A DNA stretch of 64,000 nt. It comes from JAHRVQ01 sp963976815 (GTDB lineage Bacteria; Pseudomonadota; Gammaproteobacteria; Pseudomonadales; Azotimanducaceae). Position numbers and translations under genes: made by a program. The stretch is taken from contig CAXBLU010000002.1 of assembly GCA_963976815.1 (NCBI GenBank), positions 434,001 through 498,000 on the forward strand. Direction: 5' to 3'. Positions 40,550 through 49,508 of the stretch are shown in pieces; position 1 is the first letter of the stretch, and every line of letters begins with the position of its first letter. The notes beneath the pieces were generated by a model. That model searched no databases. It was not told the origin of the DNA and saw only the letters and a list, made by a program, of their open reading frames with translations.

Positions 40550-43046
40550 GACTGAACTCCGTTTCAGGTACTAATACCTGTACGTCGCTTGGAATGCGCA
40601 TTCCTCGTTCGCGCACAAAAACAATATCGGGATCATCGCTTTCGTCATTAGCAAAGGTTCTAAATTGCTTAAGCCTCGCTGGGTCGTTGAGGGTGGTTTT
40701 CCATTCACATTGATAGGTGCCGACAATAGATGCCATTTGCTGTTCAAGAGCCTGGGTCAGATTTAATCGATCTTCAATTACCACTTCTTGCAGGTAATCT
40801 AGACCGCCGGGTAAGTTTTCTAACCAAACCGATGTGCGTTGTAACCGATCTGCTGTGTGTACGTAAAACATCAAAATTCGATCGATATAAGCAATTAGCG
40901 TGGCATCGTCCAGATCCGTTGCAAACAGATCAGCATGTCGCGGTCGCATGCCACCGTTGCCGCAAACAAATAGATTCCAGCCGTTCTCCGTAGCGATAAC
41001 ACCAATATCTTTGCTCTGGGCCTCAGCGCACTCTCGGGTACACCCAGAAACACCCATTTTTAATTTGTGCGGTGAACGCAATCCCTTGTAACGATTTTCG
41101 AGTAATAGCGCCATACCAACCGAGTCCTGTACGCCGTAACGACACCAGGTTGAGCCGACGCATGACTTTACGGTTCGGAGCGCTTTACCGTAAGCGTGAC
41201 CGGTCTCAAATCCGGCATCAATGAGTTGTTGCCAGATCAGCGGCAATTCATGTAGTTGTGCACCAAACAGATCAATTCTCTGACCACCGGTAATTTTGGT
41301 GTATAAATCAAATTGTTTCGCCACCTGGCCAATGACAATGAGCTTGTCAGGCGTAATCTCACCACCGGGAATTCGTGGCACAACCGAATAGGTGCCATTT
41401 TTTTGCATATTTGCGAGGTATCGATCATTCGTATCCTGCAAGCCAACATGGGCGGGCTCTAGTACATAGTCATTCCATAAGGACGCTAATATGCTCGCGA
41501 CAACAGGCTTACAAATGTCGCACCCGGAACCGCTACCAGAGTCAGTCAATAACCCGGCGAACGTTTTGATGCCTTTCACCTGACACTTGTGAAACAACTC
41601 CTGACGGGTAAAAGAAAAATGTGGGCATAGAGATTTATCTACTTCGATGCCGCGAGCCTCCAATTCATCTTCAAATACTTTCTTGAGGAGAACGGCGCAG
41701 CCACCGCAGCCAGTACTTGCTTTGGTTTGAATTTTTAGGTCGCCGAGCGTCAAGCAGCCTGTGCCAACTCTGCTAACAATATCGCCTTTTGCGACATTGT
41801 GGCAGGAGCAAACTGTTGCAGTCGCGGGCAACATGCTGCTGTCCAGTGCAGTTGCTTCGGCAGCCACAATAAGACTTTCCGGCGCATCCGGCAGGGGTAG
41901 ATCGTTAAGAAAGTACTGTAAAATAGTATCGTAGCTGTCGCAGTCTCCTACCAGCACTGCACCTAATACTCGGGTTCCATCGCCGCTTACATTGAGTCGC
42001 TTGTAGACTTGTTTGACCGGATCCATATAGGTGTAACTTAGCGATCCCTGGGTTTGGCCTTTGGCATCGCCGATAGAGCCCACATCCACTCCTAACAACT
42101 TTAGTTTGGTGCTCATGTCAGCACCTTCGAAGATGCCTCTTCCACCTTGAATCTGGCTAGCGGCAACCTCCGCCATTCGATACCCTGGTGCAACCAGCCC
42201 GAAAATTCGGCCGTCGTACAATGCGCATTCTCCGATTGCATAGACATCTGGATCATTGGTCTGGCAGCACTCGTTGACTTTGATGCCGCCACGTTCACCC
42301 AGCTCGAGTCCTGCGTGACGAGCGAGGGAATCATTGGGTCTTATGCCCGCGGAAAACACAATCAAGTCCGTTTGTAAAAAGTTACCGTCGGAAAATGCGA
42401 GCTCTAGGCCCGCGTCAGTTTGCTTAATGGATTCGGTGGCTGTGGACGTGTGTACTTTTACACCTAGTGTTTCGATGTGGGAACGTAGCTGATTGCTGCC
42501 TTCATCATCTAGTTGTACGCCCATAAGACCCGGTGCAAACTCGACCACATGTGTTTCAAGCCCGAGGTTAGTTAAGGCATTGGCGCACTCCAATCCTAAT
42601 AGGCCACCACCGATTACAACGCCGCGTCGTGCATTCATTGAATGGTTGCGAATCTGTTCGAGATCTTCAATCGTTCGGTAAACAAAACAGCCGGGCAAAT
42701 CATTACCGGGAATAGGCGGGACAAAAGGGAATGAACCACTGGCAAGGACCAGTTGACCATACTCAATCTTTCTCCCTGATGAGGTTGTGACGTTTTTTTC
42801 CAAGCGGTTGATTTCAACCACAGCATCGCCTAGTTGGAGTTCGATGCCGGGTTGCGCAAAAAAATCAGAATCAGCTAGGGTCAGCTCTTCTGCTGACTTA
42901 CCAGAGAAAAGCTCTGAGAGGTGAACACGGTCATAGGCGACACGAGGCTCTTCGCCAAGAATGATGAGTCGCCGGTTAGTTTCGTAGTATTGTTCAGCGA
43001 AGTGTTGCCCCACCATTCCATTTCCAACTACCACTACTTTTTGCAT
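40542..43046 (-). CDS. nirB: NADH-dependent assimilatory nitrite reductase, large subunit NirB
   Basis: The 834-residue enzyme starts at ATG 43046 (MQKVVVVGNGMVGQHF), preceded by GGAAGGATAAG. The frame extends to 43112 but overlaps the previous gene without a start signal. The order is an FAD/NADH oxidoreductase domain (1-400), a BFD-type [2Fe-2S] domain (CSCHNVAKGD ... GCGGC), and a sulfite/nitrite reductase domain with siroheme and [4Fe-4S] ligands (CVGSTWC near 640 and GCTREC near 680). It reduces nitrite to ammonium with six electrons from NADH in the cytoplasm. CobA at the operon end supplies the siroheme precursor. Confidence 0.96.
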   Translation of the reverse strand: MQKVVVVGNGMVGQHFAEQYYETNRRLIILGEEPRVAYDRVHLSELFSGKSAEELTLADSDFFAQPGIELQLGDAVVEINRLEKNVTTSSGRKIEYGQLVLASGSFPFVPPIPGNDLPGCFVYRTIEDLEQIRNHSMNARRGVVIGGGLLGLECANALTNLGLETHVVEFAPGLMGVQLDDEGSNQLRSHIETLGVKVHTSTATESIKQTDAGLELAFSDGNFLQTDLIVFSAGIRPNDSLARHAGLELGERGGIKVNECCQTNDPDVYAIGECALYDGRIFGLVAPGYRMAEVAASQIQGGRGIFEGADMSTKLKLLGVDVGSIGDAKGQTQGSLSYTYMDPVKQVYKRLNVSGDGTRVLGAVLVGDCDSYDTILQYFLNDLPLPDAPESLIVAAEATALDSSMLPATATVCSCHNVAKGDIVSRVGTGCLTLGDLKIQTKASTGCGGCAVLLKKVFEDELEARGIEVDKSLCPHFSFTRQELFHKCQVKGIKTFAGLLTDSGSGSGCDICKPVVASILASLWNDYVLEPAHVGLQDTNDRYLANMQKNGTYSVVPRIPGGEITPDKLIVIGQVAKQFDLYTKITGGQRIDLFGAQLHELPLIWQQLIDAGFETGHAYGKALRTVKSCVGSTWCRYGVQDSVGMALLLENRYKGLRSPHKLKMGVSGCTRECAEAQSKDIGVIATENGWNLFVCGNGGMRPRHADLFATDLDDATLIAYIDRILMFYVHTADRLQRTSVWLENLPGGLDYLQEVVIEDRLNLTQALEQQMASIVGTYQCEWKTTLNDPARLKQFRTFANDESDDPDIVFVRERGMRIPSDVQVLVPETEFSHG

Positions 43047-43050
43047 CGTC

Positions 43051-44232
43051 TTATCCTTCCAATCCGCAGACCAGTCCGGCCCGGGTTTTTTGCTGTGTGA
43101 ATTGTTTGCCAAGGTTCTCGGCGATTAAGCGGGCACCGCGGGTATCGCCAAGCAACACCGCCCCTTTTAGTTGGCCGTTTATAAAATGCAGGCGTCTATA
43201 GATGGATTGGCCTGAAATGAAGATGTCTTCATCGTGGTTAGTGCCCAGTTCTCCGGTGACAAAAAGCTCCACTGGTCCAACTTTTAGTCGTGTGGTACCT
43301 GGTTGTTCTACAAATTCAGTGGAAATGCCGGCTAAATTCTGGGCAAGTGCTTTAGCTTGATCAGTCACAACTGAAACTAATGCCGATCGATATCCGTTGA
43401 CCTGTGCGCACTCCCCCAGTGCAAATGTGTCAGCTGCGCTGGTTGCAAAAAATCGGTCCGTTATGATTCCGGTGGTGTCTACTTCAATACCGGCACTCGC
43501 GGCAAGCTGAGTGTTAGGCTGTGTTCCTGCTGCAAACAGAACGAGCGAGGCTGGGATTATCGAATTGTCATCGAGTCGAACGCCCGTCACGCGAGAATTA
43601 CCTAGAACTTCTGCCACACTGTTTTGCATTACAAAGCTCAGGCCCAATTCTTCGAGTTCTGCGCGTAGCTGGTTTGCTGCCTGAGTATCGATCTGACGGT
43701 TTAGTAAATTGGCATTTCGATGGACGACAGTGACATTTGCACCTTGCTTAGATAAGGCATAGGCAGCCTCGAGTCCTAGTAGTCCACCGCCAACTACCAC
43801 GATGTTTGCTGCGGGTAAATTCTGTTCAAGAAACCACCTGGCATCGTCAACTGCACGCAGTTGGTGTACGCCACTTATTTCAATGCCACTAATTTTCGGT
43901 TGGGTTGCGAGGGCGCCTGTGGCAAGAATCAGCTTTTTATAGTCAAGCTCTTCACCGGAATCGAGGCGGACGGTTTGGTGGTTACTGTCAATTTCAATGA
44001 CCGTTGTTCCTGTAAGAACTGTCAAATGAGGAAAGTCGGTAAGATCTACGCCTTCCGATAAAGCTTGTTCAGTACAGTTACCTGCTAGAAACTCCGGTAG
44101 CAAAACACGGTTATAGCAAGGTAATTGCTCCTGACTAATCAGCGTTACGGGCAAAGAATAGTCATTTACGCTTAGGGCTTGGAGCAGCTTCCAGGCTGCG
44201 ATCCCACCGCCTACTATGATGGTTCTTGACAC
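43051..44232 (-). CDS. FAD-dependent NAD(P)H oxidoreductase, probable nitrate reductase electron donor
   Basis: A 393-residue flavoprotein of the NirB N-terminal/rubredoxin-reductase type: IIVGGGIAAWKLLQAL (FAD site), YNRVLLPEFLAG, LILATGALATQPKI, VVVGGGLLGLEAAYAL (NADH site) and TFALGECAQVNGY. It resembles the flavin part of NirB encoded next to it, and probably arose from the same ancestor. No iron-sulfur domain is attached. In assimilatory systems such a subunit (NasB/NasC type) passes electrons from NADH to NasA. Here that role is inferred from the operon. The GTG start directly abuts the nrtD stop. Confidence 0.88.
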   Translation of the reverse strand: MSRTIIVGGGIAAWKLLQALSVNDYSLPVTLISQEQLPCYNRVLLPEFLAGNCTEQALSEGVDLTDFPHLTVLTGTTVIEIDSNHQTVRLDSGEELDYKKLILATGALATQPKISGIEISGVHQLRAVDDARWFLEQNLPAANIVVVGGGLLGLEAAYALSKQGANVTVVHRNANLLNRQIDTQAANQLRAELEELGLSFVMQNSVAEVLGNSRVTGVRLDDNSIIPASLVLFAAGTQPNTQLAASAGIEVDTTGIITDRFFATSAADTFALGECAQVNGYRSALVSVVTDQAKALAQNLAGISTEFVEQPGTTRLKVGPVELFVTGELGTNHDEDIFISGQSIYRRLHFINGQLKGAVLLGDTRGARLIAENLGKQFTQQKTRAGLVCGLEG

Positions 44233-45069
44233 CTAGGCAGCCTCATCATTTTGGCAAGAAATGTCGTCGGCTTCGGCTGGGAGTTCTTGCGTTGCATGGG
44301 AGGCGTAAAGAAAATCGAGGATCAAACGTCTGCAGTGGTTGTAAGATGCATCCTCAGCCAGTGCCAATCTATTCCTCGGACGCGGTAAGCTAACTTCGAC
44401 AATCTGACCAATCGTAGCCGAAGGTCCATTACTCATCATGACAATCCGATCGGCTAACAACACCGCCTCGTCCACATCGTGGGTGACCATGATGACTGTA
44501 TTACCCAACTGCTGGTGCAATTTCATGGTCACATCTTGTAGTTGAGCTTTGGTCAACGCGTCCAATGCACCAAATGGCTCGTCCATTAAAAGCACCTTGG
44601 GTTCCATCGACAAGGCGCGTGCAATCCCTACTCTCTGTTTCATGCCTCCCGAAATCTCGGATGGCATCTTGTCGACAGCGTGACTCATATTAACCAAAGA
44701 TAGGTTGTGCAAGATCCACTCTTGTAATTCGGTTTTGGTCTTACTGTGGGCGAAGACATTTTTAGCGGCGAGTTCAACATTTTGATAAACCGTTAACCAG
44801 GGCATCAATGCGTGGCTTTGAAATACCACCGCGCGATCTGGTCCGGGGTCTAAAATTTCTTTACCTTCTAAAATGGCCCCGCCAGTAGTGGGTTGCTGGA
44901 GACCGGCGACAATATCGAGAATGGTTGATTTGCCACACCCAGAGTGACCAATTAGAGAAATGAACTCCCCTTTCTTGATGATGAGATTGACATTACATAG
45001 CGCCTCAAAGTCACCGTTAGGTGTAGGGTAAGATTTTCCGATTTGACTAAGATCTAGATATCGTTCCAT
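44233..45069 (-). CDS. nrtD: Nitrate/nitrite ABC transporter ATP-binding protein
   Basis: A 278-residue ATPase of the NrtD/SsuB/TauB group. Walker A GHSGCGKST near 42-50, VFQSHALMPWLTVYQNV, signature ISGGMKQRVGIARAL and Walker B VLLMDEPFGALDA are all present. VFQSHALMPW is the form usual for nitrate/cyanate/bicarbonate systems. It powers uptake through NrtB with periplasmic NrtA, and there is no fused sensor domain as in cyanobacterial NrtC. It lies 28 bp after nrtB and abuts the FAD oxidoreductase gene. Confidence 0.94.
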   Translation of the reverse strand: MERYLDLSQIGKSYPTPNGDFEALCNVNLIIKKGEFISLIGHSGCGKSTILDIVAGLQQPTTGGAILEGKEILDPGPDRAVVFQSHALMPWLTVYQNVELAAKNVFAHSKTKTELQEWILHNLSLVNMSHAVDKMPSEISGGMKQRVGIARALSMEPKVLLMDEPFGALDALTKAQLQDVTMKLHQQLGNTVIMVTHDVDEAVLLADRIVMMSNGPSATIGQIVEVSLPRPRNRLALAEDASYNHCRRLILDFLYASHATQELPAEADDISCQNDEAA

Positions 45070-45097
45070 GAGCGATGCCTTTTATAACGAATGATTG

Positions 45098-46066
45098 TTA
45101 GCGAATAGTTGCAGTCTTGTCCCAGCTCGCCCATCGCTGCAGGGTGAGCATTAAAAAATCAAGACAGAAACCAATCGCCCCAATGGTCAGTACAGCCACC
45201 ATGATTCTGCTTAGTGAGTCTGAACTACCGTTTTGAAATTCATCCCAGACGAACTTGCCCAGGCCTGGGTTTTGCGCCAGCATTTCGGCAGCGATTAGCA
45301 CCATCCATCCCGTAGCTAAAGAAAGCCGCAGCCCAGCAAAAACCATTGGGACCGAGGCGGGCAGGATGATTCTGGTTAAATGCGTGAAGGTACGTAATTT
45401 GATAACCCGGCTAACATTGATCAAATCTCGGTTGACGCCAGTCACGCCAACGATCGTGTTTAGTACCGTAGGCCAAAGACAACACAGTGCAACTGTAATG
45501 GCGGAAGTCAGAAACGATTTTTCAAACATTGGATCTGCGCTTATATATAAGGCAGACACCACCATGGTCACCAGGGGTAACCATGCTAGAGGTGAGACGG
45601 GTTTAAACAGTTGGAAAATTGGGTTTAGGGATCGATAGACACTATCGTTGAGTCCGCACAACACACCTAATGGCACTGCAATCAGTGACGCAATTAAAAA
45701 ACCTGTAGCGACTGTGATGAGGCTGGTATAGATCTGATCAAGAAACGATGGTTTGCCTGTGTAAACACGAAATTTCATTTCTGCTTCAGGGTTCTTCGCG
45801 AGTTTTTTGGCGTTGCGTTCATCCTGACGCTGATAAAAGCTAGCCTGCTTGGCACGTTGGTCTTGATGTTCTTGATAGAGTGCGCTGACTTGATTGGCAA
45901 CATGTACCGGTCCTGGAAACTCACCGAGAGAAGTGTTGATGTTTTGTGCTGCCACGTGCCAGACCAGTAGAAACATTGTCAGGCCAATGGCGGGATACAC
46001 CGCTTCTACCAGCAAGTTTGTAATCCGATTTATATCCGGAACAAAATTCGGTATCGCTTTGATCAC
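45098..46066 (-). CDS. nrtB: Nitrate/nitrite ABC transporter permease
   Basis: A 322-residue inner-membrane permease. After the first helix (about 28-48) there is a charged insert (QEHQDQRAKQASFYQRQDERNAK region) seen in proteobacterial NrtB. The binding-protein-dependent transport fold follows, with PVSPLAWLPLVTMVV and the EAA-type loop MVFAGLRLSLATGWMVLIAAEML. It forms the channel for nitrate import with NrtA and NrtD. The ATG overlaps the nrtA stop by 4 bp. Confidence 0.94.
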   Translation of the reverse strand: MIKAIPNFVPDINRITNLLVEAVYPAIGLTMFLLVWHVAAQNINTSLGEFPGPVHVANQVSALYQEHQDQRAKQASFYQRQDERNAKKLAKNPEAEMKFRVYTGKPSFLDQIYTSLITVATGFLIASLIAVPLGVLCGLNDSVYRSLNPIFQLFKPVSPLAWLPLVTMVVSALYISADPMFEKSFLTSAITVALCCLWPTVLNTIVGVTGVNRDLINVSRVIKLRTFTHLTRIILPASVPMVFAGLRLSLATGWMVLIAAEMLAQNPGLGKFVWDEFQNGSSDSLSRIMVAVLTIGAIGFCLDFLMLTLQRWASWDKTATIR

Positions 46067-47427
46067 AACACTTCATCCTTCAAGCCGATGCTTAAAGACT
46101 TAAGGTAATCGTTGGGTCTTCGGCCATCGTAAGTCACGTCGTCGATAAAGCCTGTTTGGACTGGTTTGAAGCCGGTTTCCTCGACTGTAGGAAAGTCGGC
46201 GGCAACCATCACGCCATCCTTGATCAGTTCAGCGGCAGCTTGCATGTAGATGTCTGGTCTATACACGGACTTTGCAGTATCCATATACCATTGGTCGGAT
46301 TTTGGTGTCTCGATTTGCCCCCAGCGTCGCATCTGAGTCAGATACCAGATTGCATCGCTGTAATAGGGGTAGGTTGCAAAGTGGCGGAAAAATACATTGA
46401 AGTCAGGGACTGCTCGTTCGTCACCTTTTTCGTATTCAAAGGTTCCAGTCATTGAATTGGCAATGACCTCCTCATCAGCCCCGACATACTCACCACGAGA
46501 GAGGATTTCGACAGCTTCAGGTCGGTTTTGGTTTTCGTTTTCATCAAGCCATTGGGCTGCGCGTAACATGGCTTTAACGATGCGTATGGTGGTTATTGGA
46601 TATTTTTCGGTGAACTCGGCTGTCATGCCAAAGACTTTCTCTGGATTGTTCTTCCAGATTTCATAATCGGTAATGACTGGCACGCCAATACCTTTAAACA
46701 CGGCTTGCTGATTCCAGGGTTCGCCTACGCAGTACCCATGAATTGTGCCGGCCTCAAGGGTTGCTGGCATTTGAGGCGGCGGCGTAACTGAAAGCAACAC
46801 GTCTGCGTTAATCTGTCCGCTGGTGTCACCTTTGTGTGGTGCGTAGTAACCAGGGTGAATGCCACCTGCGGCTAGCCAATAGCGAAGTTCATAGTTGTGG
46901 GTGGATACGGGAAAAACCATGCCCATCTTGAAAGGTTTGCCACTATCCCGATAGGCCGTAACAACGGGTTTAAGATAGTCGGCTTTGATTGGGTGGACCG
47001 GTTTGCCATCCGCTTGCTTGGGAATACCTGGTTTCATTTCTTCCCAGACAGCGTTCGAAACCGTGATGCCATTGCCGTTTAAGTCCATTGAAAGCGGCGT
47101 GACAATATGTGCTTGGGTACCGAAGCCAATGGTTGCTGCTAAAGGTTGTCCCGCTAGCATGTGGGCGCCGTCCAATTGGCCGTCAATCACACCATCTAGT
47201 AGCACCTTCCAATTCGCCTGGGCTTCAATCGTGACGTACAGTCCTTCATCTTCAAAATATCCACGCTCGTACGCGATTGCGATCGGCGCCATGTCAGTCA
47301 GTTTGATGAACCCGAAGGTCAATTCATCCTTTTCTGGCTCGCTCATTTCGGCAGCAACGGTCGAGAAGCCGAACAAACCGGCTAGTAATATCAATGCTGT
47401 GGGGCGAGAAGAAAAACGCATAGTCAT
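46063..47427 (-). CDS. nrtA: Nitrate-binding periplasmic protein of the NrtABD transporter
   Basis: A 454-residue substrate-binding protein with a Sec signal (ALILLAGLFGFSTVAA). The NrtA/CmpA family blocks are clear: LTFGFIKLTDMAPIAIAYERG, DGQLDGAHMLAGQPLA, NGNGITVSN, HNYELRYWLAAGGIHPG and TIHGYCVGEPWNQQAV. It captures nitrate (or nitrite) in the periplasm. It is the first gene of the structural operon and sits behind a sigma-54 promoter and an attenuator hairpin. The start ATG 47427 has AAAGGA upstream. It is paralogous to NasS encoded just upstream, which lacks a signal. Confidence 0.95.
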   Translation of the reverse strand: MTMRFSSRPTALILLAGLFGFSTVAAEMSEPEKDELTFGFIKLTDMAPIAIAYERGYFEDEGLYVTIEAQANWKVLLDGVIDGQLDGAHMLAGQPLAATIGFGTQAHIVTPLSMDLNGNGITVSNAVWEEMKPGIPKQADGKPVHPIKADYLKPVVTAYRDSGKPFKMGMVFPVSTHNYELRYWLAAGGIHPGYYAPHKGDTSGQINADVLLSVTPPPQMPATLEAGTIHGYCVGEPWNQQAVFKGIGVPVITDYEIWKNNPEKVFGMTAEFTEKYPITTIRIVKAMLRAAQWLDENENQNRPEAVEILSRGEYVGADEEVIANSMTGTFEYEKGDERAVPDFNVFFRHFATYPYYSDAIWYLTQMRRWGQIETPKSDQWYMDTAKSVYRPDIYMQAAAELIKDGVMVAADFPTVEETGFKPVQTGFIDDVTYDGRRPNDYLKSLSIGLKDEVL

Positions 47428-47460
47428 GGTGAATCCTTTTTCTAAAACCTGAAACGCAAA

Positions 47461-47493
47461 GCGCCCGCACGATCAGTGTGATCGTGCGGGCGC
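47461..47493 (-). terminator. Leader attenuator hairpin of the nitrate operon (probable NasT antitermination target)
   Basis: A perfect 15-bp inverted repeat (GCGCCCGCACGATCA with a 3-base loop) lies 33 bp before the nrtA ATG in the transcribed leader. On the minus strand it is followed by TTTGCGTTT. About 55-90 bases upstream, a small stem with six-base loop AGAGCT can form at 47548-47564; A at position 1 and G at position 4 match the loop rule for ANTAR target RNAs. Terminator plus ANTAR protein NasT next door indicates antitermination control; the exact NasT stem-loops are tentative. Confidence 0.72.
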
Positions 47494-47584
47494 CGTTACC
47501 CATAAAATATTTTGTTTGTGTGAGCCTTGTCCTGCTACCGATGCTTTATGTCAGCTCTGTACATGCTCTGTATGTAGATAGAAG

Positions 47585-47601
47585 AGCAAAGCCTGTGCCA
47601 A
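47585..47601 (-). promoter_or_regulatory. Sigma-54 (RpoN) promoter of the nitrate operon
   Basis: The minus strand reads TTGGCACAGGCTTTGCT from 47601 to 47585. GG (-24) and GC (-12) are separated by exactly 10 bases, and nearly every position matches the consensus. Transcription should begin near 47574, giving a 147-base leader that carries the attenuator. NtrC control under nitrogen limitation is the expected activator. Confidence 0.85.
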
Positions 47602-47658
47602 GGCTTCCAAATTTTTTGCAGTTTGCTGTGTCCGTTATTTTTAGTTGCTTTGCGCGAG

Positions 47659-47682
47659 GCCCCGATACTGATTGATCGGGGC
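47659..47682. promoter_or_regulatory. Palindrome between nasS and the nitrate operon promoter
   Basis: GCCCCGAT (47659-47666) and ATCGGGGC (47675-47682) form a perfect 8-bp inverted repeat with an 8-base spacer. It lies about 60 bp after the nasS stop and 60 bp before the sigma-54 promoter. It may end the nasTS transcript, although no U-tract follows, or bind a regulator. It does not match the NtrC consensus well. Confidence 0.4.
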
Positions 47683-47744
47683 TCGTCGTCAAATATTCGA
47701 ATCAAGATGGGGCAATAATGAAAAAATTGATCCACAGTAGTGCG

Positions 47745-48794
47745 TTATTGCCAGCCGAGGGCTGCTTCTGCCTGGGCGTACAACTGGGGAAGGGCGGTTT
47801 GCTTTGCCAGGTATAAGGTTTTCTCTCTATCTATGGTTTTGCCCATGATGGCGGCGCAAAGTGAAATTAGTTCGCATTGTTCCTCGATATCTGGTGCACC
47901 TAGACGATTGCCATGAAACATGTGGAAGTTTTGCACTTCTATGGTGTTTTTGTGGTCGAGCATTATCTTGCCGGAGAGTGATCGAGCGAGCGTTGTGGCT
48001 GATAATCCTAGAACATCCGACAGCACCTGAATTAGGTGGTCATGGTTTTCTGGTTGGTCGATCCAGCGACAGGCTTGCATCAGTGCCATTCGGAGCTGCA
48101 GGTGGTGTTCCGGGTTGGACTCATGCCAGTGTTGTTGTACACATAAAACTTTCTCAGCCGCAGCTGGCCAGATCTCACTACCCGCGGCTACGATGGCGCC
48201 CTGGTTTGCCTCTACGGCAACCGTTGACCAGGGTTCGCCGACACAAAAGCCATCGATCACCCCGGTTGATAAGCTATCGGCCATTTGGCTCGGTGGCATA
48301 ATGATAATTCGGACATCCGAATCTGGATCCAGTCCACCCGAGGCTAACCACCGCCGCAGCAACAGCATATGCCCAGAAAAGGTATGCACGACGGCAAAGG
48401 TAAGCTTATGATCGAGGTCTTGTACTCGCTGCCCAATCAACCTGGCAGCCGTTTGATTAAGGGGGCGTTCACAAGCATTGTGATTGATGTCTTCAAACAA
48501 CTCATTGGAAATTGTTATCGCGTTGCCGTTTCTGGACATCACGAGACCAGTGATTAGATGAGAGCGTAATCCGCTAACCCCCATGGTTGTCATGGCGGGT
48601 AGAGGTGCTAGCATTTGAGCGGCATCCAATACTCCTGCAGCTAACTTATCTCGAACATTAGCCCAGGAGACATCTTGTACCAGTTCTACATTCAGCCCGT
48701 ATTCAGCATAGAAACCTAAAGCCTGGGCAACGATCAAGGGTGCGCTGTCTGTAAGCCTCAGATAACCGACTCTAATTGGATTGAGTATTGTCAC
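47745..48794 (-). CDS. nasS: Nitrate/nitrite sensor NasS (cytoplasmic NrtA-like protein)
   Basis: The 349-residue protein is homologous to NrtA (RVGYLRLTDSAPLIVAQALG, NGNAITISN, MLLLRRWLASGGLDPD, GVIDGFCVGEPWSTVAV) but has no signal peptide, as expected for the cytoplasmic sensor NasS. In the known NasS-NasT system, NasS holds NasT inactive until nitrate or nitrite binds. It starts at GTG 48794 with GAGGAG upstream and shares one base with the nasT stop (TAGTG), implying coupled synthesis in stoichiometric amounts. Confidence 0.9.
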   Translation of the reverse strand: MTILNPIRVGYLRLTDSAPLIVAQALGFYAEYGLNVELVQDVSWANVRDKLAAGVLDAAQMLAPLPAMTTMGVSGLRSHLITGLVMSRNGNAITISNELFEDINHNACERPLNQTAARLIGQRVQDLDHKLTFAVVHTFSGHMLLLRRWLASGGLDPDSDVRIIIMPPSQMADSLSTGVIDGFCVGEPWSTVAVEANQGAIVAAGSEIWPAAAEKVLCVQQHWHESNPEHHLQLRMALMQACRWIDQPENHDHLIQVLSDVLGLSATTLARSLSGKIMLDHKNTIEVQNFHMFHGNRLGAPDIEEQCELISLCAAIMGKTIDREKTLYLAKQTALPQLYAQAEAALGWQ

Positions 48795-49375
48795 TAAATC
48801 TCCTCTGCCGAGCGAATAATGGATCGTGCTAAATCAGCCATGCGTATGTTTAGATTCATCGCTTGTTTTCGTAGCTCTGCGTAAGCCTGCTCCTCATTAA
48901 TATTGCGTTGTTTCATAATGAGATATTTTGCTTGGTCGATACAGCGCCGCTCTTCAAGTTCGGACCTGGCGTCATCCCGTTCGCGACGAACCTGCTGGAA
49001 GGATTTAAATTGCAGCATTGCGACCTCAATAATGGGGCGGACGTTTTCTTCCTGAATACCGTCGACTACGTAGGTCGATACACCTGCCTCGACCGCATGT
49101 TCGATGTACTCGGGGTCATGATCGTGGGAAAACATGACAATCGGAGTTGGATTGTGATTGGTCACAATCGACAAACTCTCTAGTAAATCCCGATCCGGTG
49201 AGGCCATATCAATCACGATCACCTCGGGGTTCCAATCGGAAATTTCCATCAGTAAGCGGCTACCGCAGCTAATTGTTCGCACATCAGAAAAGCCTGCCTT
49301 GTGCAGACATGCTTCAACCCAAAGCGCGCGCTTTGCGTTGTCATCAACCAGCATTACTCTGAGGGCAGGGATCAA
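48794..49375 (-). CDS. nasT: NasT: receiver-like plus ANTAR RNA-binding antiterminator
   Basis: A 193-residue protein with an N-terminal receiver-like domain (VMLVDDNAKRALWVE, VIVIDMASPD, PTPIVMFSHD) and a C-terminal ANTAR domain at about 130-190 (AKYLIMKQRNINEEQAYAELRKQAM). ANTAR proteins bind paired hexaloop stem-loops in mRNA leaders and stop terminator formation. Released from NasS by nitrate, NasT should allow read-through at the nrtA leader and probably at the porin leader at 50709-50748. The start is TTG 49375 with only a weak ribosome binding site; an ATG at 49354 is an alternative. Confidence 0.9.
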   Translation of the reverse strand: MIPALRVMLVDDNAKRALWVEACLHKAGFSDVRTISCGSRLLMEISDWNPEVIVIDMASPDRDLLESLSIVTNHNPTPIVMFSHDHDPEYIEHAVEAGVSTYVVDGIQEENVRPIIEVAMLQFKSFQQVRRERDDARSELEERRCIDQAKYLIMKQRNINEEQAYAELRKQAMNLNIRMADLARSIIRSAEEI

Positions 49376-49508
49376 GTCGTTTTGCTACTTATGCTTGGAG
49401 TCTTCACATTCGGTATCGTCATCTTTCGCTCATTTCTAACAAATCTAACGTGCAAGTCTAGTGCCTAGATTAAGGTTTGCTGCTGGAATGGCCTGTAACG
49501 AGACGCAG

